Assembly (NCBI GenBank): GCA_033807775.1 | Contig: CM066327.1 | Coordinates: forward strand, 92,278,295 to 92,342,294 | Direction: 5' to 3' | Source of the DNA: Saussurea involucrata | Taxonomy: Eukaryota; Streptophyta; Magnoliopsida; Asterales; Asteraceae | DNA length: 64,000 bases | Shown here: positions 1 through 9,650 of the stretch, piece by piece | Layout: each line of letters begins with the position of its first letter | Position numbering within the stretch: the stretch's first letter is position 1 | Translations under genes and position numbers: made by a program | The notes under the pieces: model-generated | What the model was told of the DNA's origin: nothing | Databases searched by the model: none | The model's input: only the letters and a program-made list of their open reading frames with translations

Positions 1-1425
1 AAAAGATCTACAGAAGAAGCACCCACAGACGAACCCGCAAGCAAGAGACAGAAAACCGGTCTGAAGTTTGTTGTTCACTCCTCACCAAAAGCTCGAATTG
101 AATCCTCCGACGATGATGATGACTTTGAAGACGCTCAAGAAGGTCAATCCGGCAATCAATTGGGTGAGTCCTCTGAACAACAAAAGGGGGAGAAGGAGAA
201 GGAGAAGGAGAAGGAGAAGGAGAAAGAGAAGGAGAAGGAGAAAGAGGAGAAAGAGGTAGAAAAGGAGAAAGAGGTAGAGAAGGAGAAAGAGGTTGAAAAA
301 GAAGCCAAGGGTAAAGGGAAAGTCACAGAAGCAACTGAGGCAGAGACTACAGAAGGAGAAAAGGGGATGACAGATATGACTGAAGTGGCATTCGACTACA
401 TGTTCAAGAACAGAGTCATCAAAGCGACAGAAGAGTCATCGCAAGAACCACCAGAGATCATCTGCCTAGACACCCCTCCTACTTCTCCAACAAAAGAACC
501 AGAAAGGACAGACCAATCCTTTGCTGAAGAACAAATAAGTCAAGCCGAATCTGCTCACATCGACACCCTTATGGCAGAGACACACAATGACCCAAACCCA
601 ACCGTAACAGAACAGAACCCAGAAACCTCTACCTTTCACACCGAAAAACCTGCCTTAGAAACGGTATTCACATTTCTCTATGCTGACAGAGACATCATCC
701 CTGTAAATGCCGTACCCATTAACCCATACCTCAACCCAATCAGGATAAACACCATCTCTTATGCAAGGCTAAAGTTCATCCAAACCAAGTCAAATCAGAA
801 CAGAGCCATCAATATAAACTTCGGTATCCGCAGAATTTTGGACATCAAGCACAAGAAGTTTCAACACGACAGGGTCACACACCATGAGTATACTGTGGAA
901 TCAACAGAAGGCAGAAATGAAATCTTCAATGACAATGATCTCGTCCTTCTGAATCCATATGACCTGATCTTACTCCACGCATATTGCTTGAACTTCTCAG
1001 AAAGATACACATCGGCCAGAACTGCGCTACCAGAAGTCAGATTTGCTATGCAAGAACACATCAATCTCAGAATACAGATTGATTATCAACTTGGCATAGA
1101 GTTTGAAGTGGAGAAACTAGCGATTGCACCTCCTAACGAAAACCTTGAGGGTTATGGTCATCACAGAACTGGAACTGTAGTAGAAGATCCTCCAGTCTTT
1201 ATCTGCAGACAGAAGGGCATAAAGAAGGCCATCAGAGCAAATGAAGCCCACAAGTACTCAAGTGAATCGCTGGTATACATGAAGAACATAATCCAAGATC
1301 TCCCAAGAAACAAGTGTCCAGAAGAACAGGAGAAACTCTTCATCGACCAGATTGATCTGATGCTGGACTTCCGTACTCTAATCAGAAGATTCGACAGAAT
1401 TCTTAGGGGAGATAATTATGCTTAA
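1..1425 (+). CDS. Extra ORF (post-pol) of RLC-1, C-terminal 474 codons
   Basis: Frame 1 is open from base 1 to the TAA at 1423-1425, so the true start is upstream of the window. The visible protein begins with a Lys/Arg-rich stretch and an acidic run (SSDDDDDFEDA). An extreme Glu-Lys repeat follows (about residues 62-105), then a Ser/Thr/Pro/Glu-rich disordered segment. From about residue 225 there is a more ordered domain with the pattern FGIRRILDIKHKKF ... DLVLLNPYDLILLHAYCLNF, ending in LMLDFRTLIRRFDRIL. That domain resembles in layout the C-terminal exons at 19294-20541 and 32389-33701 (each with an IDL or LRDLIYWCDF pattern). No catalytic motif, signal peptide or membrane segment is seen. 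It lies between pol (outside) and the 3' LTR in sense orientation. Function unknown; a nuclear or RNP-associated role is only a guess. Confidence 0.75.
   Translation, partial: KRSTEEAPTDEPASKRQKTGLKFVVHSSPKARIESSDDDDDFEDAQEGQSGNQLGESSEQQKGEKEKEKEKEKEKEKEKEKEEKEVEKEKEVEKEKEVEKEAKGKGKVTEATEAETTEGEKGMTDMTEVAFDYMFKNRVIKATEESSQEPPEIICLDTPPTSPTKEPERTDQSFAEEQISQAESAHIDTLMAETHNDPNPTVTEQNPETSTFHTEKPALETVFTFLYADRDIIPVNAVPINPYLNPIRINTISYARLKFIQTKSNQNRAININFGIRRILDIKHKKFQHDRVTHHEYTVESTEGRNEIFNDNDLVLLNPYDLILLHAYCLNFSERYTSARTALPEVRFAMQEHINLRIQIDYQLGIEFEVEKLAIAPPNENLEGYGHHRTGTVVEDPPVFICRQKGIKKAIRANEAHKYSSESLVYMKNIIQDLPRNKCPEEQEKLFIDQIDLMLDFRTLIRRFDRILRGDNYA
183..300 (+). repeat. GAGAAG/GAGAAA microsatellite coding Glu-Lys repeats
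   Basis: About 20 copies of a purine-only hexamer encode alternating Glu and Lys, then EKEVEKEKEVE. It is in frame, so length changes by multiples of six would be tolerated. It forms a charged, probably helical or disordered spacer in the extra ORF. Confidence 0.9.
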
Positions 1426-1553
1426 ATGTACTGATCTTTTAATCTTTTTGTAATATTCCAAAAGATTAGTGCAAGGCTTCGACAGAGGTAAAAGTTCTCA
1501 GTTCTTTTTTTTTTTAATCTCTTGTCAATTGTAAATTTTTATTTTCAATACTT

Positions 1554-1563
1554 AGGGGGAGAT
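1554..1563 (+). promoter_or_regulatory. Polypurine tract of RLC-1
   Basis: AGGGGGAGAT sits directly before the TGTTAG that starts the 3' LTR, the expected position of the plus-strand primer of an LTR retrotransposon. Confidence 0.8.
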
Positions 1564-2270
1564 TGTTAGCCCCAAGTATCTGTTATGTAAAAGTATTGAA
1601 AATAGTTCAAGTCAGAAGACCAACAGACAGACAGAAGACCTGGAAGGTGTTCATCAAGAAGACCAACAGAGCTCTGTCGGATCCAACAGAACTCAACAGA
1701 GCCCTGTCGAAGACTTCCAACAGAAGAACAAGTACTTAACAGAAGACCAACAGAGCTCTTTCAACAGAGCTCTGGTGAAGTGAAGACCTCTGTCAGTCTA
1801 AGTCTCGTAGGAAATATTAAGTGTCAGACACGTGTCCACAATTTCCATGTATGCCCTAAAATTGGAGACACACTTTCCACGTGTCATTCCGGGGTACGAT
1901 AGTACACTGTCTACACTTTATCAGGTCTATAAATAGCGAGGTAGTGGAACAACAATTGTAAGCTTAGGGAAGAGTAGTTTTTCCACAATTGTTTAAGCAT
2001 ATACTGCAGCAATCCCGAGCACTACCTCCGTACGATATTGTTGTCCTATGAGATTTCCGAACACACTTTAACTTGTTCTTGGTGTGATTCATTATCAATA
2101 TATGAGCAGCTTTTATATCTGATCTTGTTATCATTTTACTGTTCAATATTTGATTCTCATAGTTCACTTATCGTTTACACAATCACTCATTTTAATGGCT
2201 TTATTTAATATACTTCCGCTGTCTATTTTACTACCATTAATATGATACGACGTGAATCTGGGAACCTACA
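1564..2270 (+). repeat. 3' LTR of RLC-1
   Basis: It starts TGTTAG after the polypurine tract and ends CCTACA, directly before CACTA-derived sequence. It contains ACACGTGT (1828-1835), CACGTG (1878-1883) and TATAAATA (1928-1935), a plausible LTR promoter. The U3 part (1610-1800) is crowded with CAACAGA and AGAGCTCT words, a family-specific repeated motif. The 5' partner is outside the window, so the end at 2270 rests on where the CACTA homology begins. Confidence 0.75.
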
Positions 2271-3010
2271 AATACATTCGTTGTAATCTTTCTGTTACAT
2301 GCAAATACATCAACACCAACTGAGGCACCTTATTGTTTCGGCCAGTTGTCTTGTAGCGAGGCTCCCCACACACTTGAAAAGTGTCGTAATCGGCATATTC
2401 CTTATAGAATAGTAAGCAATGGTTTTTTCAAGCATGAATCTTCTTTTTCGGAAGATTAAATTGGTTCAACATCTTTTTTGTCTCGTAAAAACTACCAACC
2501 AATTGTTCACCATCAGGTAGCATTTCTTTCACCACAGCAATGTTATGATTGTAGGTTGTCTCTGGTACATAGAAATCTTCCTTCCAGTTTGAAAACCATT
2601 GTTGCTGCCTATAACTTTGAAAATCTCTGGCATCCCTCCCACAACGGCTGGTCCGCAGCTTCTAACATCTTATAGACCCATCGTGCATGTAGATTCGGTT
2701 CTTGCCCCTCCCACATACTTGATGTACCAAGAATATTTTGGTCCATCACCATTTGTTGAACACTGTCAGACTTGTTATAATCTTCGTCTACTATTACATG
2801 TTGTGCTTGTTGAACCGAGGGTTCTATTTCGCCGTGTGCATACCAATGAGTATAAGAAAGCATGAATCCGGTTCTTAATAAGTCTAAATGAACCACCTCT
2901 CTAAATTTATACTTAAGAAGTTTACATTTCTTATAAATAGTCCTACCCACTTCAACACTAAAAACAAGATTTGTGTCACTTCTCTTATTTACTCATTTAT
3001 ACATCCATCC
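2271..3010 (-). pseudogene. CACTA transposase, N-terminal region, broken
   Basis: Read on the - strand: GWMYK near 3000; a transposase-associated-type segment (YKKCKLLKYKF ... HLDLLRTGF ... YTHWYAHGE) at about 2770-2950; a linker ending in KMLEAADQPLWEGC (about 2630); then, after frameshifts, a segment with EMLPDGEQL, FYETKK, CGEPRYKTT and ERLQRMYL (about 2275-2520). These blocks, in this order, are typical of plant Tnp2/TnpD-like CACTA transposases just before their catalytic part. Several stops and at least two frame changes show it is dead. It stops exactly at the RLC-1 LTR. Confidence 0.8.
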
Positions 3011-3180
3011 TCTATTTGTAGTAGTCGATATAGCTACAAATCCAATATAAACTGTAGTTGGGTAGACATCCATACATTCCATATATATCCATATTCAACA
3101 CTATATATATATATTTATATCCATATCTATACATATATATCCATATTCCATATTTAATCCATATTCAACACTATACATAT

Positions 3181-3325
3181 CTACACATATGCATAAACTT
3201 ACAACCCAACATAAGCCATTAGAGCTCATACTACACATATGCATAAACTTACAACCCAACATAACCCATTAGAGTTCATACTACACATATATATAAACTT
3301 ACAACCCAACATAACCCATTCCTAA
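3181..3325. repeat. 50-bp tandem repeat, about 2.9 copies
   Basis: A unit beginning CTACACATATGCATAAACTT recurs at 3181, 3231 and 3281 with few changes; the third copy diverges after about 3325. It is noncoding, within the CACTA 5' region. The flanking 3060-3180 holds TATATCCATAT repeats. Confidence 0.9.
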
Positions 3326-3345
3326 AAATTAAGGTTTAAAATGGC

Positions 3346-3552
3346 ATATTCATATTATACACACACATACACAAACTTATACACAAACATATACAAATTG
3401 ACATACATATATATATATAAACTCACAAACACAAACTGACATACATACATACATAAATTGACATACATATATTCAATTTTATATATATACATACACAAAT
3501 TGACAACCATACATACATAAATATATACACACATATATATACACATATAAAT

Positions 3553-3613
<61 letters not shown>

Positions 3614-3620
3614 TACTACC
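3346..3620. repeat. CATA/TA microsatellite tract
   Basis: A long run of ACATACATA and pure TA (3559-3610) is present. Apparent ORFs here (Tyr-Ile-Cys-Val repeats on the - strand) are low-complexity artefacts. From 3620 to 4500 I see only AT-rich noncoding DNA with short repeats, such as TTATATTTTAGAAACA at about 3842, 3872 and 3888 and TCTATTTACTCCAAAA at 3737 and 3778. Confidence 0.9.
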
Positions 3621-4501
3621 CACATATACACAAAGAACATAAAGAAACAAACACAAACAAGCCTTCATTCAAGTTTGGTTACAATACTAGATAATGAATA
3701 TGAAAGGGTCACTAGCAAAATACCACATGTAGAAGTCTATTTACTCCAAAACTTTAACTAATACCACAATTAGAAGCCTATTTACTCCAAAATTTTAACT
3801 AAAATGGAAGTGAAATGTTGCAATCATGGATGAAAACAACTTATATTTTAGAAACAAAATCTTCCAAATCTTATATTTTAGAAACAACTTATATTTTAGA
3901 AACAAAAATGGTAAATTATATTTAAAATGGGGGCATCAAAACCAACCAAATCTTCTTCAAACAAACACTTCTTAGTCAACAACAAAATCATCCAAGGATC
4001 ATACACAAATCAGACATATCCCAAGTCAAAGACCACTCATAACAAGTCTGTTTCAAGCTAGCATTTCAATACAATAATCACCATCATAAATCATGTATGT
4101 GAATCTGTATATTTTGGTGAAATTGTATGTTATAGCATGTTTTTACGATACTTTTGGAGATAAAGTATGATGCTTTTCTAATTATTTTGAAATACCTATA
4201 TATTACATAGAGAAATCACCCTACTCAATCTCCTAAAATATGGAAAACATCCAACTTAACCTCATAAAAAATTCACCAAAATTGAACAGATTCACACAAT
4301 ATTTACAAATAATGACCAAGAGGTGATAAAATCTGAACATATCAATCAAGAACCTGCGGACAACATTAATCAAGCAAATACTAGCATTTCAAAGTTATAA
4401 AATCCAAGCTAAACTTTAAGATAAAGATTGCAACTTAAAACTTGTGAAAAATATAACTATGCATCTATTTTGCAACATCGAGAGCTCTCTACATATTAAA
4501 T

Positions 4502-4860
4502 GTAGGGGGGGTCTCTGGTGGCCGGAGAGGAGAGGTGGGGAGGCGCCGGTGGCTGGAGGGGGGGGGGGGAACGGTGGTGGTCGTCGTAAATCGCAGAGAA
4601 GTCGGGGGCGGTGGGAAGGTTTCTGCGGTTGTTTTGCTACAGGAAGGGAGAAGGGGTTTAAAAACTCTCGATGGTTTCGGCGGATTTTCGGCGGATATAT
4701 CCGCCGAAAATTCCTTTAATTTAATATTTCGACTTTTCCGCCTTTTTTAATAAAAATAATTGAAAATATTCATTTCCGATGGACTTATTCGTCGGTATCG
4801 GTATATTCGTCGGTATCGGTATATCCGTCGGAAATCTGCACGAACGTATATATTGTTATA
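4502..4860. repeat. GC-rich block and CACTA-type subterminal repeats
   Basis: The AT-rich sequence changes abruptly to G-rich DNA (4502-4660). GGCGGATTTTCGGCGGATAT with its inverted form (4677-4710) and three copies of TTCGTCGGTATCGGTATA-like words (4786-4840) follow. Such clustered CCG/CGG direct and inverted repeats are typical of CACTA subterminal transposase-binding regions. The short ORFs crossing it lack any recognisable domain. Confidence 0.6.
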
Positions 4861-4948
4861 TTACTATTATTATTATTATATTATTGGTATATTAATATTC
4901 TTAATATTATTATTAATTTTTAGTACTATTATTATTATTATACCGTTA

Positions 4949-5117
4949 AAGCCCAAACTGCTCTATTAATGCCTAAAATGGTTCATTAAAGCCCGTAACG
5001 GTCCATTCAAGCCCAAATCGGTCCATTAAAGCTCGAATCGGTCCATTAAAGCCCGAAATGGTCCATTCAAGCACGAAACGGTCCATTCAAGCCCAAAAGG
5101 TCCATTAAAGCCCAATA
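4949..5117. repeat. 20-bp tandem repeat (GGTCCATTAAAGCCCGAAAC), about 8 copies
   Basis: Imperfect copies alternate between CATTAAAGCCC and CATTCAAGCCC. It lies just outside the proposed start (5121) of the RLC-2 LTR and just inside or beyond the CACTA end. It is noncoding and its origin is not recognised. From 4861 to 4948 there is only an ATT/TTA-rich stretch. Confidence 0.9.
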
Positions 5118-5120
5118 CCG

Positions 5121-5362
5121 TGTTAGGGTCAAAAGTTAGTTGAATGGAAGTTCAAGGATGAAATTTGTAAATACCTTAAAGAGGTATAAATAGTTAGCCT
5201 TAACAATGTTTTTAGGTTAACTGTTCCAAAAACTCATATTGTTAACTCTCTGAACGACATTAAACCTTTGATTGAAATATATGGATGACAGATTGAAATC
5301 AGTTCTTGTTATTGTTATTTATTGTTGATTATTATTGTTATTGCACTAATTTGTGATCCACA
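5121..5362 (+). repeat. 5' LTR of RLC-2
   Basis: 242 bp beginning TGTTAG and ending CCACA, two bases before the PBS. TATAAATA is at 5185-5192. It aligns in layout with the better-defined 228-bp RLC-3 LTR: TGTTAG, a TTTGTAAA block, then TATA. No second copy is in the window, so the start is set by analogy. The 5 bp before it are TACCG. Confidence 0.65.
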
Positions 5363-5364
5363 AT

Positions 5365-5376
5365 TGGTATCAGAGC
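5365..5376 (+). promoter_or_regulatory. Primer-binding site, initiator tRNA-Met
   Basis: TGGTATCAGAGC, complementary to the 3' end of plant tRNA-iMet, lies two bases after the LTR. Confidence 0.95.
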
Positions 5377-5764
5377 AGACAGACACATGATCGATTCAAG
5401 GTTTCAAAGTATCCTAGTAAGTTTATCGACTGCTAGTTTTTCATTAGATTACTCATTCTTGCGAATTCTGCGAAATTGTTAGTTTTGATCATCAAAATCG
5501 TTTTCTACTAATCTCATTAAGATTTCTGCAAGTTTTTAGAGTGTGATTTGAAGCATTAGAGTGATTATTTGCAAAAATATCGAGTTCTTATTTTTGGTCT
5601 CTGTTCTTAGAAAAATCATAAATTTTTGCATCAAAATCGGTTGTTTTGCTTAGAAATCGATAGGGTTTGGTTGTTTTTGTATTTTTGATCATCTACTAAT
5701 CTTTCAGAAGAAGAATGGATAACCCTAGTTCATCCATCGATCCGTTTTTGTTGCACATCCGCTC

Positions 5765-6180
5765 TATCCGGGTAAGTTTCTGCGTTCTTGAACTCTATCT
5801 GGATGCCACATTGTCCGGACTCCTATCCGGGTATTTTCAGTTCCCGGATCGCTACTTCCCGGGTAATATCTTTCTATTTGGATTGCACATTAGTCCGGTA
5901 AGTAAACTTCTTCGATCACAAGTATCCGGATTACTTCATCAGGTAATCTTCTGTTTTCCGGATCAGATTCCCGGACATCGACTATCCGGTAAGTCTATAA
6001 CTTCCCGGATCCCCTATCCGGTTTGCTCACCTCCCGGACACAACTCCTATCCGGTAAGTTCTCTGCCCGGTTACTTTACATTTCGGTAACTTGTTTATCC
6101 GGAAACCATTATGTTCGGATACTTCACAATCACATCCGGATCCGGACACTTTTATACGGATTCCTATCCGGATACTCTGC
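5765..6180 (+). repeat. Leader of RLC-2 with dispersed TATCCGG words
   Basis: The untranslated leader (5377-6311) contains more than 20 copies of TCCGG/CCGGA, often as TATCCGGGTAAG or TCCCGGAT, spaced 10-30 bp apart. The apparent ORF at 5715-6089 is just this repeat read in one frame. The same word recurs in the RLC-2 post-pol segment at 47200-47340. Confidence 0.8.
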
Positions 6181-6311
6181 TGAGAACATACCTGTTAGCA
6201 CCTTTCACTCTTAGATTTTGCGTCAAGATACTCACTCATAGTTCATTGCGTTAAGTCACTACCTTGAATTGAACCGTGTACTGTCTGAAGATCATTTTAG
6301 TGCATATCACG

Positions 6312-9300
6312 ATGTCTCGAGACTCTATTGCAATCGGTACCGACTTCAAGCCTCCGATCCTCTATCAAGGCGAATACGCACAATGGCGAGACAAATTCCT
6401 AATCTTCATCGAATCTAAGTACAATTACGAGTACATCTGGCAAGCCCTTATAGAAGGTCCTCAGGAGACTCGAATGCAAGTTATTCCAGCCCAAGCTAAT
6501 GGTTCCCTAGAAGAAAGAACACCAAATATTTACGCCCAAATGACCGACGATGCAAAGAACAGGTACAATGGGGAGAAGCACGCCAAAAGATATCTGGTTT
6601 AGAGACTGCCGAATGATATATACACAACAATTGATTGCCACAAAGACACTTATAAAGGCATGTGGGATCAAGTGGCTAAGATGATAAACCGGAGTAAAGT
6701 TGAGAATCAGTTGAAGTTAATAGCTGCATCACTCGCTATGATGGTTTTCAAGCAGCGGAAGGGTGAATCATTGACCGAGACATACGAACGCTTCTGCCTA
6801 TTACTGAACGTTCTTCATAAGAACAAATATTGCGGTCCAATACTAAAAACGGCCTCAAGTTTCTGAACAACCTTCAGCCCGAGTGGAGAACCTGCGCCTC
6901 TCACATCAGACACAACCACCTCATAGAGAACGTTCCCATCAACGAGTTGTACGAAATGCTCATGCTAGACGAGGACGAAGTTCTGGAGATGATGGGCTCT
7001 CAGAAGTCAACCTCGAAGCATCAAGCTGATCCCCTGGCCCTCGTATCTGACAAGCGAGGCAAGTCGTCTAGCTATAGCTCCAGAAAACTCAAGTATCCAG
7101 TAAATCTGAACCTGAAGAAGATGAACCAGAGGAAAGTGATTCAGACCCAGAACTGACTGAAATTAAGAAATCCATGGCCTTTATCTCCAAGTCCTTTCAG
7201 TAGAAGACTTTCTTCAAGAAACCGTCTTCCAACAATCAGCGTTACTCAACCACTCCTAACAAGCGCCAGGATTATAAAGAAAGGTACAAAGGGAAAAGAA
7301 GATCTGACGAGGCCAAACAGTCTGATCATAAGGAGAAGTACGAGTGCAAGCCTGAAGAAAAGAACAAAGAGGAGCCAGTCAAGTGCTACAACTGTGGTAA
7401 ACTGAGTCATTTTGCCAAAGACTGCCGAAAGCCTGTCGTTCGCAACGTTGAATACTACAAGAACAAGCTGCTCTTGGTACACTAGAAAGAAGCTGGGAAA
7501 GCACTGATGGTTGAAGACGACCACTGGCCGACTCGATCTGATGATGATAGTGATATTGAAGATGCTGATGCGCATCTATGCTTCATGGGCAACCACACTG
7601 CTCCTCCAGATCTCGGAGATTCAAGCCAGGTATGTATTCCTATCCATCAAGCTTTAATGGATCAAATGCATCTGCTTGTTCAAAAAGTAGATTCCAGTAA
7701 GAAAACCACAAATGAACATTTGCTTGAAATAACCACCATAAAAGAGAAGTTAGATGTTCAAATAAAGGTCCCAGAAAAGCTTAAGTATGGTAACACTAAT
7801 CTAAAAGAAAAGTGTGCGAACCTTTCACTTGCACCTAAAGACTTTTGGGCCAAAATATCTGATTTTAACGCAAAACTTGATCAGCATGAGAATGAGAAAG
7901 TTGAGATTGTCTATCAATGCTCTTCTCTTCAAATAGACAACATGGACCTTCTTTCAAAAATAAAAGATCTTGAGCTTAAGCTTTATAAACGAGGTCAAAC
8001 TGATCAAGCGATCCATCTGAACAAACAAAAAGATTTCAGGTACTTTAACTCAGAATGGGAAATTGGGTACAACAACCCACACTATTTGAAAAAGATTTTA
8101 ACAATGGTGCCTACGTTATACAAATTTAATTTTCTAGGCCATGATAAGAGATTTCCCCAATATAAACTCAAATGGACGGAACCACTCAATGAGAAGGAAG
8201 AGGAACGTAAGGAATATAAACGCAAGAATACGACCAAAATGCAATTGCCTTTTGCGTACGAAGTTCTTAACACATCTTATGAAACAAAAAAAATCCAAAT
8301 ATCTCTCAAATGGCTACTTTGATGGCTACAAAGTTGCCAAGCCCAAAGATTCCTCTAAACAGGATTCGATCCCAACAACTGAAACTAAACAGAGAAGGAA
8401 GTGTTTAAACGCTATGTTCCACCTCATGTTCTAGAAATGAAAATAGTTCTGTTAGAGGAGTCATTTGAACAGGAAAAGATTAAATTTCAAAAGGAAAAAG
8501 AAGAGGTTTTATCCAAACTTGAGAGTTTCAATTCCAAAAAAAACAGAATTTGTATCCGTTGAGGAAAAGGAAGCTCTTCAGGAAGAAATCAAACGGCTCA
8601 CATCCAAACTGTCTGCCTTGGCGACAGAAGTGATGCAAGAGCAAGTGAGTAAGGGTAAACTTCAAGGGAAGTTTGACCAACTTCAAAACGAGAAAGTCAC
8701 TCTGCCTGAACCATCCTCAAACTCATCAGATACATCTTCTTGTAAGTCTTTTATAGGCAAAATCTCTTCCAGAAAAGGAAAAGAACCTCAAGTGATGTGT
8801 TTGCAAAAGAATCTCAATTCTGATTTACAAAAAGCTTCCGCAACTGATTCTTCGCAGAACACAGTTCCAAAATGTTCCTCACATCGTTTGACCAATGATG
8901 TTCCATCTGAGAGGGAACTTGATTTTTACGCGTTTATGGAATCAAACACGTGTCCAGATGAGGAGTTTCCTAAGTTTGAATTCGATCAAAAACTTTCAAG
9001 TCACACCGATTTCCGTTCAAAAGCGGTTGATCGACCAATAAAATTTCTTAAGGGTGAAGGCTCTACTTCCAACCCTAAAACCTGTTCTGTGAAAGATGTT
9101 TCTAAAAACAAATTTAAATCTAAAAGACGTTCACAGAAACGGAAATAGACCGGTCGACCCTAAAATAGACATCCTTACTACTCAAGCTCTACTGACCATG
9201 ACTTTAATGATTTTTCAGAGAAAAATGGTCGGACCAAAAACGTCAAACAAAAGTGGGTAGCTAAAGGATCGAAAGAGAACAAGTCTTCGTCAGAGTCATT

Positions 9301-9640
9301 TAATTCTGTTTTCAATTCTAGGAAATACATTAATAATCATGGTGTGATTGATTCAAATAATTTTGTTGAATAAAGTATTGATTTTCCATTAAGACTTTAT
9401 TCAATTCAGCAATTGATTCAGTTATCTCATGATTGTCTATATTGCTCAAATTGTGGATTGAATGACTTTGTTGATAAACAGTATGCATCTGATTGGTTTG
9501 GCTCATATCATGTCTTTAATTCTCATACTAAGTTTAAATCGTGCAAACCCAAACGGAAACCCAATTCAAAATGGGTTCCCAAAACAGGTGCTAAACCTAA
9601 CCCTCCAGGACCCATTTTCAAATGGGTAACTAAAAATTCT
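6312..9640 (+). pseudogene. RLC-2 gag (capsid, CCHC, long coiled-coil tail), broken
   Basis: ATG at 6312 begins MSRDSIAIG, with a PPILYQGEYAQWRDKFL block typical of copia Gag (UBN2-like capsid). A TAG stop lies at 6600-6602 and a frame change near 6840. The later capsid has FLNNLQPEW; a CCHC knuckle CYNCGKLSHFAKDC is at 7384-7425. A long Lys/Glu/Gln-rich coiled-coil region follows (7507-9148) with another frame loss near 8300-8460. A Cys-rich patch (CLYCSNCG, about 9427) comes next, ending KWVTKNS before TAA (9641-9643). The extended gag tail is shared with RLC-3 and recalls Sirevirus-type copia elements. Gag would package the RNA into cytoplasmic particles; this copy cannot. Confidence 0.85.
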
Positions 9641-9650
9641 TAACTCGTTT

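Larger units (their letters stand above)
1..2270 (+). mobile_element. RLC-1: 3' end of a Ty1/copia element with an extra ORF
   Basis: Seen: an ORF open from the first base, a short polypurine tract at 1554-1563, then a TG...CA block (1564-2270) holding a G-box and a TATA box, as expected of a 3' LTR. Immediately after 2270 the sequence becomes an antisense CACTA transposase, so the element inserted into a CACTA copy. The 5' LTR and gag-pol lie outside the window. The expected 5-bp target duplication would be AATAC (2271-2275), which should precede the missing 5' LTR. Assignment to copia is inferred from likeness to the other extra-ORF copia elements here. Confidence 0.8.
2271..4860 (-). mobile_element. 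CACTA (En/Spm) DNA transposon remnant
   Basis: On the - strand the 5' part of a CACTA transposase is readable at 2271-3010. Upstream of it (3010-4860) is AT-rich noncoding DNA followed by a GC-rich block. That block has GGCGGATTTTCGGCGG and CGTCGGTATCGGTATA repeats, of the kind found in CACTA subterminal regions. The terminal CACTA/TAGTG was not found, so the end is approximate or lost. The transposase is cut at 2270/2271 by RLC-1; its remainder should lie beyond that element's 5' LTR. Confidence 0.75.

Noticed and set aside
1..1425. RLC-1 ORF as a host nuclear protein gene
   Set aside because: It is followed within 130 bp by a PPT and LTR in sense, and its layout matches the post-pol ORFs of the other copia elements.
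3355..3668. Cys/Tyr/Ile-rich ORFs on the - strand
   Set aside because: Translation of a CATA/TA microsatellite.
4444..4969. Short ORFs in the GC-rich block near 4.5-5.0 kb as host genes
   Set aside because: They are Gly/Arg or Tyr/Ile repeats created by G-rich and ATT-rich DNA, overlap each other in different frames, and fall in CACTA subterminal repeats.
5715..6214. ORF of 124 codons in the RLC-2 leader as a protein gene
   Set aside because: It is a run of TATCCGG words read in one frame, overlapping another such frame; no relation to known proteins.
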